A stretch of DNA of 64,000 nucleotides from Streptomyces exfoliatus. GTDB taxonomy: Bacteria; Actinomycetota; Actinomycetes; Streptomycetales; Streptomycetaceae. Below the pieces are notes generated by a model. The model was given only the letters and a program-made list of their open reading frames with translations. It had not been told where the DNA came from and ran no database searches. A program made the translations under genes and the position numbers. Positions 16,620 through 24,375 of the stretch are shown here, one piece after another; positions within the stretch are counted from its first letter, which is position 1; each line of letters begins with the position of its first letter. The stretch covers positions 38,991 through 102,990 of the forward strand of contig NZ_JNZP01000023.1 in the NCBI RefSeq assembly GCF_000725545.1. The letters are read 5' to 3'.

Positions 16620-17410
16620 ACGTACTCCCCCGGGGACTCGATGTGACGGAGCTGCTTCTCCAGGAGGTCCGCCACCTCCTTCTTGTCGAACTCGGTGGCT
16701 CCGGCCGCGAAGACGGAGACCAGTACCTCGCCGTCGTACGCGGTGCAGGTCATGGCCCGCAGCCTGTCCTCCCACTGCCTGATGTCCTGCTCGCTGCCGT
16801 CGTCCGGCTTGTCGGGGTCGGGCACCATGTGGCAGACGGCGTTCTTCCCGTGGTCCTTTACCTTCGGCCCCTTGGGCAGCTCCATGAACTCGGCCAGGTC
16901 CTTGCGCATGTCGAAGAACTCGCGGACCGCCTTCTTGTCCTTCATCCGCAGGACGAACGTCTCCACCTGGAGGTCGCTCGCCTCCGTGGCGTACGAGCGC
17001 ATCGCCATGCCCTGGACCCCGAGCTTGTCGACCTCCTTCTCGAACTCGCGGCGCTTCTTGCCGTAGAGGCCCTTGCTCGTCTGCTTGAACAGGGCCGCGG
17101 CCTCCTTGGCCGCCAGCTCACCGTCGTTGCCGTACCCCTCGATGTCCGCGCCGAGCACGTACCCCTCCGGGACGGGCAGGAGCAGCTTGCTCAGCGGAGT
17201 GGCGGCGCGCCCCTTGGCCAGACCGGTGACCGGGTCGGGGGCCGGGGTCGCGGCTGGCTCCTCCCACGCCACGGTGGGCGCCGTCCGGTCGGCGCCGTCG
17301 ACGGTGACGGCGGTGTACGCGACTCCGCCGCCGACGGCCCCGAGCACCAGCACGGCGGTCAGTACGTTCGCCAGGAGCCGGCGCTTGCGGCCCGTGCTCT
17401 TGTCGGTCAC
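16616..17410 (-). CDS. membrane-anchored extracytoplasmic protein, second paralogue
   Basis: A 264-residue protein starting at GTG 17410, which overlaps the upstream stop as GTGA. A short basic N-terminus (TGRKRRLL) leads into one membrane helix (LTAVLVLGAVGGGVAYTAV). The outer domain has PLSKLLLPVPEGY, the counterpart of DLRxLLxPxP in its neighbours, then a Lys/Glu-rich helical middle and two cysteines (AVCHMVP, MTCTAYDG) that could form a disulfide. Function unknown. It is more diverged than the flanking paralogues. Confidence 0.7.
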   Translation of the reverse strand: MTDKSTGRKRRLLANVLTAVLVLGAVGGGVAYTAVTVDGADRTAPTVAWEEPAATPAPDPVTGLAKGRAATPLSKLLLPVPEGYVLGADIEGYGNDGELAAKEAAALFKQTSKGLYGKKRREFEKEVDKLGVQGMAMRSYATEASDLQVETFVLRMKDKKAVREFFDMRKDLAEFMELPKGPKVKDHGKNAVCHMVPDPDKPDDGSEQDIRQWEDRLRAMTCTAYDGEVLVSVFAAGATEFDKKEVADLLEKQLRHIESPGEYV

Positions 17411-18291
17411 ATGCGCTCCAGCTGCTGCTCGGCCAGAGAACGGATGTCCTTCTCGGCGATCTTCCGGGTGTCGGACATGATGATCATGATGGCGATGTCG
17501 CCATGCTGGATGTAGGCCCGGGCCATGTAGAGGTCCAGGTATCCCGGCTTCCGCTTCACCGGGAAGACGTAGTAGCGGCCGTTGCCCGACCCCTTCACCT
17601 CCTCGCCGGAGGAGCCGGACCTGTCCTCGCGGCTCGCGATGCGCTGCTGGTTCTCCACGTGCTCGGCGGCACCGGCCCGGGAGCCGGACCGGTACTGGAC
17701 CAGTTGGATGGTGACGGACCGGAGCTCACCCGACATCCAGGACCGCGTCGCGACCCGCCGGATCCCGAGGTCGAGCTGATTCGCCAGCATGTTGCTGGGA
17801 CCCTTGTAGCCGGAGGCGTGCACGGCCAGTGACTCCCAGCCGTCCTCGCCGTCCGCCCTCGCGCCCTTCGGCCGCGGCACGAGCAGCTTCCGGAGGTCGC
17901 CGTTCGCCTTCACCTGCCGGTCCTCCGCCGCGGAGAGCGGCTCGGGCTCCTCGCCCTTCGGGAGCGGCTTCGGGTAGGCGAGGCCCGGCTGGTTGAGCGC
18001 GGGCAGCGGGGTCGGGGCGCGTTCGGCCTGGATGCCGTAGCCGGTGGCGGTGCCGCCGACGAGGCCGATGACGGCGGCGACGGCGATCAGGCCGGCGGTC
18101 CTGAGGACACGGCGGCGCGGCCGTACGGCCGACGGTGTGTCCGGAGTGCCCTCCGGCGTGTCAGGCCGTGTGTCCGGAACCACACCCGGCGCGCCGGCCT
18201 CCGTGGCGACCGGAGGGACGGTTTCCGCCCCGGTCCCGGCCTCCGGCGGCGGTGTCGAATCCGGATTTTGGATACTTTCTTCAATGCTCAA
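17407..18291 (-). CDS. membrane-anchored extracytoplasmic protein, first paralogue
   Basis: A 294-residue protein if it starts at TTG 18291 (GGGGGGA upstream); GTG 18303 is an alternative. It has a Pro/Thr-rich cytoplasmic tail of about 60 residues, the anchor helix AGLIAVAAVIGLVGGTATGYG, then an outer domain with DLRKLLVPRPKGA, VATRSW and a C-terminal helical stretch. Same architecture as the two downstream genes. This is the promoter-proximal member; the transcript reads away from the divergent DsrE-like gene. Function unknown. Confidence 0.68.
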   Translation of the reverse strand: MSIEESIQNPDSTPPPEAGTGAETVPPVATEAGAPGVVPDTRPDTPEGTPDTPSAVRPRRRVLRTAGLIAVAAVIGLVGGTATGYGIQAERAPTPLPALNQPGLAYPKPLPKGEEPEPLSAAEDRQVKANGDLRKLLVPRPKGARADGEDGWESLAVHASGYKGPSNMLANQLDLGIRRVATRSWMSGELRSVTIQLVQYRSGSRAGAAEHVENQQRIASREDRSGSSGEEVKGSGNGRYYVFPVKRKPGYLDLYMARAYIQHGDIAIMIIMSDTRKIAEKDIRSLAEQQLERM

Positions 18292-18394
18292 GAGTCCCCC
18301 CACGAGACCTGAAGCGCGGATTCCGTCACCCGCGCACCTACCTGACACGTGAGTGGCGCATGAGGTTGCAGTGGCGCGCATTACAGTTCGGTAT

Positions 18395-18760
18395 ATGGCG
18401 AAGAAGCTCGTGATCAAGGTGACCGCAGGGGCCGACGCCCCCGAACGCTGCTCGCAGGCCTTCACGGTGGCCGCCGTCGCCGCCGCGAGCGGCGTCGAGG
18501 TCTCGCTCTGGCTGACCGGCGAGTCCGCCTGGTTCGCCCTCCCCGGCCGGGCCGCCGAATTCGAACTCCCCCACGCGGCACCGCTGCCGGACCTGATCGA
18601 CTCGATCCTCGCGGCCGGCGGCCGCATCACGGTCTGCACCCAGTGCGCGGCCCGCCGCGACATGGTGGAGACGGACCTCCTGGAGGGCTTCCGCATCGCA
18701 GGGGCCCAGGTCTTCGTCCAGGAGGCCATGGCCGACGAGACCCAGGCCCTCGTCTACTGA
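18395..18760 (+). CDS. DsrE-like family protein
   Basis: A 121-residue soluble protein starting at ATG 18395. TACAGT lies 8 bases upstream without a Shine-Dalgarno, so it is probably leaderless. The sequence has the DsrE/peroxiredoxin-like pattern: a first strand KKLVIKVTAG, a helix with ERCSQAFTVAAVAAASG, and later ITVCTQCAARRDM holding CxxC. DsrE-type proteins relay sulfur in tRNA thiolation or sulfur oxidation. The conserved Cys near the end of the fold fits, and sulfur genes lie 1.5-3 kb downstream. Its stop overlaps the next start (TGATG), giving a two-gene operon. Confidence 0.65.
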   Translation: MAKKLVIKVTAGADAPERCSQAFTVAAVAAASGVEVSLWLTGESAWFALPGRAAEFELPHAAPLPDLIDSILAAGGRITVCTQCAARRDMVETDLLEGFRIAGAQVFVQEAMADETQALVY

Positions 18761-19890
18761 TGCCCGTGTGGCGCAGGTTCTTCCGGCCGCGACGTACGGA
18801 TGAACTGGCTCTGATCGACGCGGACATCACGGCGTTCGGCGAGGAACTCGCCCGCCACGTGTTCGTCCCGACCGGGCAGGACTCCGACGCGCTCGCCCTG
18901 GCGGACTTCGAACGGGCCCTGAACGCCTACGAGCTGGCCAAGCGCGCCTTCGTCGGCGACCGCGACCGGGACGACGCCGAGGACGTCCTGAGCGCGCTGG
19001 AGGAAGGGCGGCACGCGCTCGCCCGCGCGGACGCACGGGCGTCCGGTCGGCCGCTGCCCGCACGGCGGACCCTCTGCTTCTTCGACCCCCGGCACGGCCC
19101 GGCGACCACCGCGGTCCGCTGGTCGCCACCCGAGGGGGCGGCGCGGCTCGTCGACGTGTGCGCGGCGGACGGGGTACGGCTCCGGGAAGGCAACCCGCCC
19201 ATCGCCACGGGCCGGCCACCGGTCGTCGCACGCGCGGTGCCCTCGCCCCGTGCCCGCCGCACCGACCACCCCGCGCAGGGCGCCCTGGCCCCCGTGCCGG
19301 GGCAGGGGTCGCACCGGCGGCCGTACAGGATCTGGCCCTCGGACACGCCGGCCGCGCAGCGCGCGGAGGGGCGGGGGGACAGCCGGTTCGAGCTCGTCAG
19401 GCCGGACGCCTCGACGCCGGTGATCCTGGTGGTCCGGCTGCTCGACGCGAGCGGGTCGGCCGAGCGCTTCGGCCACGAGAGCCTCGCCGGTCACGAGGGG
19501 AGGCGGAACCTCCTCAAGCGCGGCGCCTCCGGGCGGCGGGCCGTCGTACCGCTTCCTCCGGACGGCCACGAGACGGTGCGGCTCGGCGTCGGGACGCGCG
19601 GCTCATGGCGTGCGTGGCTGCACGCACCCGACCTGGTACCGGAGATCGGGCCGCAGCTGACCTCGAAGGGCTCGTACGTCTTCCGCCACTCCGGCGGCCC
19701 GGCCACGATCCGGGTCGGCCAGCGCGGCGGCGGAACCCTGTGGGTCGGAGAACTCACCGACGGATTCGACCGGGGTGAGCGGCTGATCGCCGGTAAGGGA
19801 ACGTGCGCCGGTGAAGGCCGCCTGAAGGGCCCCGCCCTGATCCACGTCAGTTCCAGCGCCGACTGGCACGTGACGCTTTCAGCGTCCTAG
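18760..19890 (+). CDS. hypothetical protein, helical N-terminus with beta-rich C-terminus
   Basis: A 376-residue protein translationally coupled to the DsrE-like gene. The first 105 residues are charged and helical (ELALIDADITAFGEELARH, ALADFERALNAYELAKRAF), probably a coiled coil. A Pro/Arg-rich linker follows. The last 150 residues are beta-strand-like with repeated Gly-Thr motifs (GSYVFRHSGGPATIRVGQRGG), suggesting a jelly-roll or similar binding domain. No catalytic motif, signal peptide or membrane helix is visible. I do not recognise the family. Its TAG overlaps the stop of the convergent DUF3099 gene in CTAG. Confidence 0.65.
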   Translation: MPVWRRFFRPRRTDELALIDADITAFGEELARHVFVPTGQDSDALALADFERALNAYELAKRAFVGDRDRDDAEDVLSALEEGRHALARADARASGRPLPARRTLCFFDPRHGPATTAVRWSPPEGAARLVDVCAADGVRLREGNPPIATGRPPVVARAVPSPRARRTDHPAQGALAPVPGQGSHRRPYRIWPSDTPAAQRAEGRGDSRFELVRPDASTPVILVVRLLDASGSAERFGHESLAGHEGRRNLLKRGASGRRAVVPLPPDGHETVRLGVGTRGSWRAWLHAPDLVPEIGPQLTSKGSYVFRHSGGPATIRVGQRGGGTLWVGELTDGFDRGERLIAGKGTCAGEGRLKGPALIHVSSSADWHVTLSAS

Positions 19891-20162
19891 GGCCCGTCTT
19901 TCGGATCCCGACGCTTCTTGCCGTCCAGCTCGTCCCACCACTCGTCCGACGTCGGGTCCCCCGAAGGGTCGTCCCACCAGCGGTCCTCGGGGCCCCTGCG
20001 GTTCGCGACCATCGCGGCGACCGGCGGGATCAGCATGGCGACCACGCACATGCCGATGGCGACCGGCATCGAGAAGAGCCGCACGACGGCCCAGGCGCCC
20101 ACGAAGAGGACCAGGCAGGCGCCCATCATCCAGAAGTAGACGTGGCGACGGCGTGCGTACAC
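19887..20162 (-). CDS. DUF3099 family membrane protein
   Basis: A 91-residue protein from GTG 20162. It begins YARRRHVYFWMMGACLVLFVG and has two membrane helices separated by a short turn (VVRLFSMPVAIGMCVVAMLIPPVAAMV), then an acidic Trp-rich cytoplasmic tail (WWDDPSGD, EWWDEL). This is the DUF3099 pattern of actinobacteria. TACGCT lies 6 bases before the GTG, suggesting a leaderless start. Function unknown. Confidence 0.8.
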   Translation of the reverse strand: MYARRRHVYFWMMGACLVLFVGAWAVVRLFSMPVAIGMCVVAMLIPPVAAMVANRRGPEDRWWDDPSGDPTSDEWWDELDGKKRRDPKDGP

Positions 20163-20187
20163 ACCTTCAGCGTACGACCGGGCGCCG

Positions 20188-20214
20188 CTGTCGGCGGCCG
20201 GAGGCCGCCGACAG
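20188..20214. terminator. 12-bp GC hairpin between DUF3099 and DUF1416 genes
   Basis: CTGTCGGCGGCC (20188-20199) and GGCCGCCGACAG (20203-20214) pair perfectly with a 3-base loop. It lies downstream of the DUF1416 gene on the minus strand, immediately before the DUF3099 promoter. Confidence 0.7.
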
Positions 20215-20222
20215 AAGGAAGA

Positions 20223-20286
20223 CCGAAGGGCCGTGCCTCTAGTCCTGGAAATGGCGTCCAACCCCCCAGGAGGCACGGCCCTTCGG
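20223..20286. terminator. 17-bp long-loop hairpin after DUF1416 gene
   Basis: CCGAAGGGCCGTGCCTC (20223-20239) pairs perfectly with GAGGCACGGCCCTTCGG (20270-20286) across a 30-base loop. It follows the DUF1416 stop by 20 bases; with the hairpin at 20188-20214 it forms a double terminator. Confidence 0.8.
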
Positions 20287-20305
20287 CCGGTTCAACGGTG
20301 CGGGA

Positions 20306-20593
20306 TCACACCGCGATGGCGACCTCGGCGAGGCCACCGTGCTGGGCCACGACCTGGCGGTCGGCGGTGCCGCCCGGGACCAGGGCGCGGACGGTCCACG
20401 TGCCCTCGGCCGCGTAGAAGCGGAACTGGCCGGTGGCGGAGGTCGGGACCTCGGCCGTGAACTCGCCGGTCGAGTCCAGGAGGCGGACGTAACCGGTGAC
20501 GGGCTGGCCGTCCTTGGTCACGAAGCCCTGGATGGTGGTCTCACCGGGCTTGATCGTCGAGGCGTCGGGGCCGCCGGGCTGCGCTCCACACAT
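20306..20593 (-). CDS. DUF1416 domain protein
   Basis: A 95-residue protein beginning MCGAQPGGPDASTIKPGETTIQGFV, split here for length; the rest is an Ig-like or transthyretin-like beta sandwich (VTGYVRLLDSTGEF, FRFYAAEGTWTVRALVP). DUF1416 genes are almost always directly downstream of the thiosulfate sulfurtransferase, as here (52 bases). This suggests a role in the same sulfur-transfer function. No catalytic motif is known. Confidence 0.88.
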   Translation of the reverse strand: MCGAQPGGPDASTIKPGETTIQGFVTKDGQPVTGYVRLLDSTGEFTAEVPTSATGQFRFYAAEGTWTVRALVPGGTADRQVVAQHGGLAEVAIAV

Positions 20594-20645
20594 GTCGTTC
20601 TGTCCTTACGGTCGAGGGGTCCGGAGGAGGGGAGGATCCGGGGAG

Positions 20646-21491
20646 TTACTTGTTGGCGCCGAGCTCGATCGGCACGCCGACGAGGGAGCCGTACTCGGTC
20701 CACGAGCCGTCGTAGTTCTTGACGTTCGTGACCTCGAGCAGCTCGTGCAGGACGAACCAGGTGAGCGCGGAGCGCTCACCGATGCGGCAGTAGGCGATGG
20801 TGTCCTTCGCCAGATCGACCTGCTCGGCCTCGTAGAGGGCCTTGAGCTCGTCGTCCGACTTGAAGGTGCCGTCGTCGTTGGCGTTCTTCGACCACGGGAT
20901 GTTGCGGGCGCTCGGCACGTGGCCGGGGCGCTGCGACTGCTCCTGCGGGAGGTGCGCCGGCGCGAGCAGCTTGCCGGAGAACTCGTCGGGCGAGCGGACG
21001 TCGACCAGGTTCTGGGCGCCGATCGCGGCCACGACGTCGTCGCGGAAGGCACGGATCGAGGAGTCCTGGGCCTTGGCCTTGTACTCGGTGGCCGGGCGGG
21101 ACGGGATCTCGGAGCCGTCGACCAGGTCGCGGGAGTCGAGCTCCCACTTCTTGCGGCCGCCGTCGAGGAGCTTCACGTCCTGGTGGCCGTAGAGCTTGAA
21201 GTACCAGTAGGCGTACGAGGCGAACCAGTTGTTGTTGCCGCCGTAGAGGACGACCGTGGTGTCGTTCGCGATGCCCTTGGCCGAGAGGAGCTTCTCGAAG
21301 CCCTCCTGGTCGATGAAGTCGCGGCGGACCGGGTCCTGCAGGTCCTGGGTCCAGTCGATCCGGATGGCGTTGCGGATGTGGTTCTTCTCGTAGGCCGAGG
21401 TGTCTTCGTCGACCTCGACGAGGGCGACCTGCGGGTTGTCGAGGTTGGCCTCGACCCAGTCCGCGTCGACCAGGACGTCGCTGCGAGCCAT
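20646..21491 (-). CDS. thiosulfate/3-mercaptopyruvate sulfurtransferase
   Basis: A 281-residue tandem-rhodanese protein. The first domain is inactive and the second has the active loop CRIGERS with catalytic Cys235. The two-domain form and the CRIGERS loop are typical of actinobacterial thiosulfate sulfurtransferases (CysA/SseA type), which move sulfane sulfur to acceptors. GGAGGAGA precedes ATG 21491. The 160-base leader contains the cysteine leader peptide at 21651-21731, so expression is probably tuned by cysteine or sulfur supply. Forms an operon with the DUF1416 gene. Confidence 0.92.
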   Translation of the reverse strand: MARSDVLVDADWVEANLDNPQVALVEVDEDTSAYEKNHIRNAIRIDWTQDLQDPVRRDFIDQEGFEKLLSAKGIANDTTVVLYGGNNNWFASYAYWYFKLYGHQDVKLLDGGRKKWELDSRDLVDGSEIPSRPATEYKAKAQDSSIRAFRDDVVAAIGAQNLVDVRSPDEFSGKLLAPAHLPQEQSQRPGHVPSARNIPWSKNANDDGTFKSDDELKALYEAEQVDLAKDTIAYCRIGERSALTWFVLHELLEVTNVKNYDGSWTEYGSLVGVPIELGANK

Positions 21492-21650
21492 GCTGTTCTC
21501 CTCCGGGGCAGTGTGCGGCGGTGTGGTGCGGGTGTGGTGCGGTACGCGTCATCGCGTGCGTACGGACAGCGGACGTGCGTACGGCTACACAGGGCGGCCC
21601 TGACCTCGCGGTGGGAGGGCCTGAGGAATACGGGAGCTGGTGGGTCCCGC

Positions 21651-21731
21651 TCAGACGGAACGACAGAGCATGGCGGCGACGCGGCACAGGTCTACTGCCC
21701 GCCGCTTCGTGAGATCCGCCTGTCGCTTCAT
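21651..21731 (-). CDS. 26-residue leader peptide upstream of sulfurtransferase
   Basis: ATG 21731 to TGA 21651 encodes 26 residues beginning MKRQADLTKRRAVDLCRV and ending AAMLCRSV. Two Cys-Arg pairs (LCR...LCR) sit eight residues apart. Short actinobacterial leader peptides of this form occur ahead of sulfur genes and are thought to work by cysteine-dependent ribosome attenuation. TACGAT lies 7 bases before the ATG with a GTGACA -35-like box 18 bases further up, so the peptide is probably translated from a leaderless mRNA. About 160 bases separate it from the sulfurtransferase start. Confidence 0.7.
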   Translation of the reverse strand: MKRQADLTKRRAVDLCRVAAMLCRSV

Positions 21732-22001
21732 GCCCTCGATCGTAGGGACGGACAGGCGGCCGTGTCACCGGTGTGTCGTATTTTGAGACGCGATCGTCCG
21801 AGATGCGAGACGCGATCACGGCACGAAGGGGCCCGGGACGCCCGTGGCACCGGGCGTCAGGGCGTGTTTCTACTGTTCGGACAGCGGCGTCTCAGCATGT
21901 GACCAACGGGTAGGTGCCGGGCCGTCCGAGCACCTTCCGGGTCGGCCGAGCGCCCGCCGGGGACGTGCGAGAGCGCCTCGCGGGTCGCCCCCGCAGCCGC
22001 C
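21732..22001. other. intergenic region upstream of the sulfur operon
   Basis: No gene seen. It contains the leader-peptide promoter and two direct copies of GAGACGCGATC (21785-21795, 21807-21817) spaced by two helical turns, which could bind a regulator. Confidence 0.5.
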
Positions 22002-22688
22002 TCAGCCAGCGAGGACGATGTCTCTGCCGCTCACCGTGACGGCGAGACCCTCCGGGCGCGGCTCGACCTTCTCCACCTTCATGCCGGCGATGACGCCGAT
22101 CGGGCGCTCGAAGTCGGTCCGCTCGCGGACCATCTCCTCGATGCCCGGGATGCCCTCGCCGGGCACCTCGTCGGCGCGGACCTTGATGGTGTCGCCGTTC
22201 ACCACGGTCACCGTCGAGAGCACCGTACGGGTCAGGGTGCGGCCCATGACCGTCACTCCGCCGGTCACCTTCACCTTGCCGTTGCCGCCGTAGGCGACGG
22301 TGGCCTCCCGGTCCGAAGCGGCGGTGAGGTCCGCGTACGAGATGAGGGCGGTGCCGCTCGCCGAACCCGCCTTCGCGCCCGCCCAGTCGCCGGTCACGGT
22401 GACGTCCCGCAGCGCCATGGTCAGCTCGTCGACCCGGATGCGCTTGCTGCCCGCCGTCGCCGAGACGCCGGTCGCCTTCACGTCGATCTCGTCGAACCGC
22501 TGGTCCGCGACCTGGGTGAGGAACGGGAAGCCCTTGATGTCGACCTCGATCGACTCGGTCCGGGCGGCCGAGAGCTTCACCCGGCCCGACGCCTCCGACT
22601 CGGCGTAGGCCACGGCCAGCCGGTCGATCCCGACGAGGACCCCGCCCAGCACGACGGCCACGATCAACAGAATCCGCAGTGCTCGCAT
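22002..22688 (-). CDS. LmeA/DUF2993 family phospholipid-binding protein
   Basis: A 228-residue protein. An N-terminal hydrophobic helix (LRILLIVAVVLGGVLVGIDRL) acts as signal or anchor. The rest is a beta-rich DUF2993 domain with IKGFPFLTQVADQRFDEIDV, which is the hallmark GFPFLTQ element. In mycobacteria LmeA binds phosphatidylinositol and helps lipoglycan maturation; a similar envelope-lipid role is likely here. ATG 22688 follows GGGGGA by about 10 bases. Confidence 0.85.
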   Translation of the reverse strand: MRALRILLIVAVVLGGVLVGIDRLAVAYAESEASGRVKLSAARTESIEVDIKGFPFLTQVADQRFDEIDVKATGVSATAGSKRIRVDELTMALRDVTVTGDWAGAKAGSASGTALISYADLTAASDREATVAYGGNGKVKVTGGVTVMGRTLTRTVLSTVTVVNGDTIKVRADEVPGEGIPGIEEMVRERTDFERPIGVIAGMKVEKVEPRPEGLAVTVSGRDIVLAG

Positions 22689-22730
22689 GGGCTGTGCGTC
22701 CCCCGATTGGAATGGAAATGGATAAAAGTT

Positions 22731-22770
22731 CCGGCCCCCCGACACGAAGATCGACGTGTCGAGGGGCCGG
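22731..22770. terminator. 16-bp hairpin after the 22844 membrane gene
   Basis: CCGGCCCCCCGACACG (22731-22746) pairs with CGTGTCGAGGGGCCGG (22755-22770), with one mismatch, across an 8-base loop. It lies downstream of the 22844 gene on the minus strand. Confidence 0.75.
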
Positions 22771-22843
22771 TTGGTTCCCAAGCCCTCCCCGGATCCGGGT
22801 CCGGTCAGGGCTGGATCAGGGCCCGGTCAGGGCCGGAGCGGGG

Positions 22844-24064
22844 TCAGGCCAGGGCCCGGCCGAGCAGGTAGACGGCGGGCGCGGCGGCCGTCAGCGGCAG
22901 CGCCACCCCGGCCGTCATGTGCACGAAGCGCGACGGGTAGTCGTAGCTGGCCACCCGCAGGCCGACGAGGGCGCAGACGCCCGCCCCGAGGCCGAGCAGC
23001 GCCCCCGAGGTCCCCAGGTCGGTGAACCCGCCGGCCGCGATCCCCGCGCCCGCCGAGGCGAGCAGCGCGACGACCAGGGACACCGGGCCGGGCAGCGGCA
23101 GCGCGCGGGCCACGACGGCGGCCGCGACCGCGATCCCGCCGACGACCACCGCGTCCGGGGCCGCGCCCAGGTGCCCGGTGGCGATGACGGTGAGCGCCGC
23201 CGAGGCGATGGTGGCCATCAGGCCGTACATGCGCTCGTCCGGGTCGGCGTGACTGCGCAGCTGGAGGACGAGACAGAGCAGCACCCAGACGCCGAGCGTG
23301 CCGAGGATCGCGGCGGCCGCGTGCTCCCGGCCGGTGGCGAGCAGGGCGGCGTCGGCGGCGAGGCCGCCGGCGAAGGCGAGGGCGATGCCCTGCCGGGCCG
23401 GCCACATGCCGTTGAGCCGGAACCAGCCGGCGGCGGTGAGGCCCTGGAGCAGCACGAGCGGGACGAGCAGGCCGTAGGTGCCGAGGGCGGCGCCGCCGGC
23501 GAGGAGCAGTCCGAGGACGGCCGTCAGCGCGGCGGGCTGCATCCCGGGCTCGATCACGGGCGAGCGACCCTCGGCGCGGGCGCGCTGGGCGTCGGTGATC
23601 CGGGTGTTCCCCGAGGTGGTGGGCGAGGAGAACGCGGGGCCCGCCGCCTCGGCGACGGGTGCCTGGACGGAAGCCTGGACGGGTGCCTGGACGGGCGCCG
23701 AGGCTGGGGCCTCCGCCTGCCCCCCGTACGACGGGTACGGCTCGTACGACTGCTGCCCGTACCCCTGCTCGTACGACTGCTGCCCGTACCCCTGCTCGTA
23801 CGGCTGCTGCTGGTGCGGCTGCTCGTACGGCTGCTGCTGGTAGGGCTGCTCGTACGCCCCCTGCGTCCCGTACGTCTCCTGCGTCCCGTACGTCTCCTGC
23901 GCACCATGGGACTGCGCCCGCGCCGCCTGGACCTGGTCGTAGGAGACCGCCGGCTGGTACTGGGTGTCCCAGGTCTGGCCCTCCCACGTCTGCGTGACGT
24001 CGTGGCCCTGCCCGTTCGCGTACGGGTCGTACTGCTGCCCGCCGTGTTGCTGGTCGTTGCTCAT
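22844..24064 (-). CDS. polytopic membrane protein with Gln/Tyr-rich N-terminus
   Basis: A 406-residue protein. The first 130 residues are low complexity, with repeats of QQPYEQ, QGYGQQSYE and ETYGTQ followed by a Pro-Val-Gln run, surely disordered and cytoplasmic. The remainder holds about nine hydrophobic helices. The tail repeat may drive clustering. No family is recognised. ATG 24064 is chosen; GTG 24079 overlaps the upstream moaD stop (GTGA), but GGAGG lies too close to serve it. Downstream, CCCTGACC-type repeats copy the context of its own stop codon. Confidence 0.65.
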   Translation of the reverse strand: MSNDQQHGGQQYDPYANGQGHDVTQTWEGQTWDTQYQPAVSYDQVQAARAQSHGAQETYGTQETYGTQGAYEQPYQQQPYEQPHQQQPYEQGYGQQSYEQGYGQQSYEPYPSYGGQAEAPASAPVQAPVQASVQAPVAEAAGPAFSSPTTSGNTRITDAQRARAEGRSPVIEPGMQPAALTAVLGLLLAGGAALGTYGLLVPLVLLQGLTAAGWFRLNGMWPARQGIALAFAGGLAADAALLATGREHAAAAILGTLGVWVLLCLVLQLRSHADPDERMYGLMATIASAALTVIATGHLGAAPDAVVVGGIAVAAAVVARALPLPGPVSLVVALLASAGAGIAAGGFTDLGTSGALLGLGAGVCALVGLRVASYDYPSRFVHMTAGVALPLTAAAPAVYLLGRALA

Positions 24065-24075
24065 GTTCCTGGGGT

Positions 24076-24330
24076 TCACCCTCCTGCGAACGGGGGGAGC
24101 ACCTCGACCGTGCCGCCCTCGGCAAGCCGTACCGTCTCATGGCTCCTGGTCCCGACGGGGTCGCCGTCGACCAGGAACGAGCACCGCCGGAGGACCTGGA
24201 CCAGTTCACCCGGGTGCTTCGCGCGGGCCGCGTCGAGCGCGTCCGCGAGGTGCTCGGCGTCGTACGACTCCTCCGCGACACCGGCGGCGGCCTTGGCCGC
24301 GGCCCAGTAGCGGATGGTTCCCGCTGCCAT
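24076..24330 (-). CDS. MoaD/ThiS family sulfur carrier protein
   Basis: An 84-residue beta-grasp protein ending in Gly-Gly (PPFAGG). That is the terminus adenylated and converted to thiocarboxylate in MoaD, the small subunit of molybdopterin synthase, and related sulfur carriers. It starts AAGTIRYWAAAKAAAGV, matching the first strand of MoaD. GGGAG is 8 bases before ATG 24330. No other molybdopterin gene is nearby, so it could serve another thiolation pathway. Confidence 0.88.
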   Translation of the reverse strand: MAAGTIRYWAAAKAAAGVAEESYDAEHLADALDAARAKHPGELVQVLRRCSFLVDGDPVGTRSHETVRLAEGGTVEVLPPFAGG

Positions 24331-24375
24331 AGCGGCGCTCCCTTCGTTCGTGTGCGCGCCGTCCCCCATGATGGG

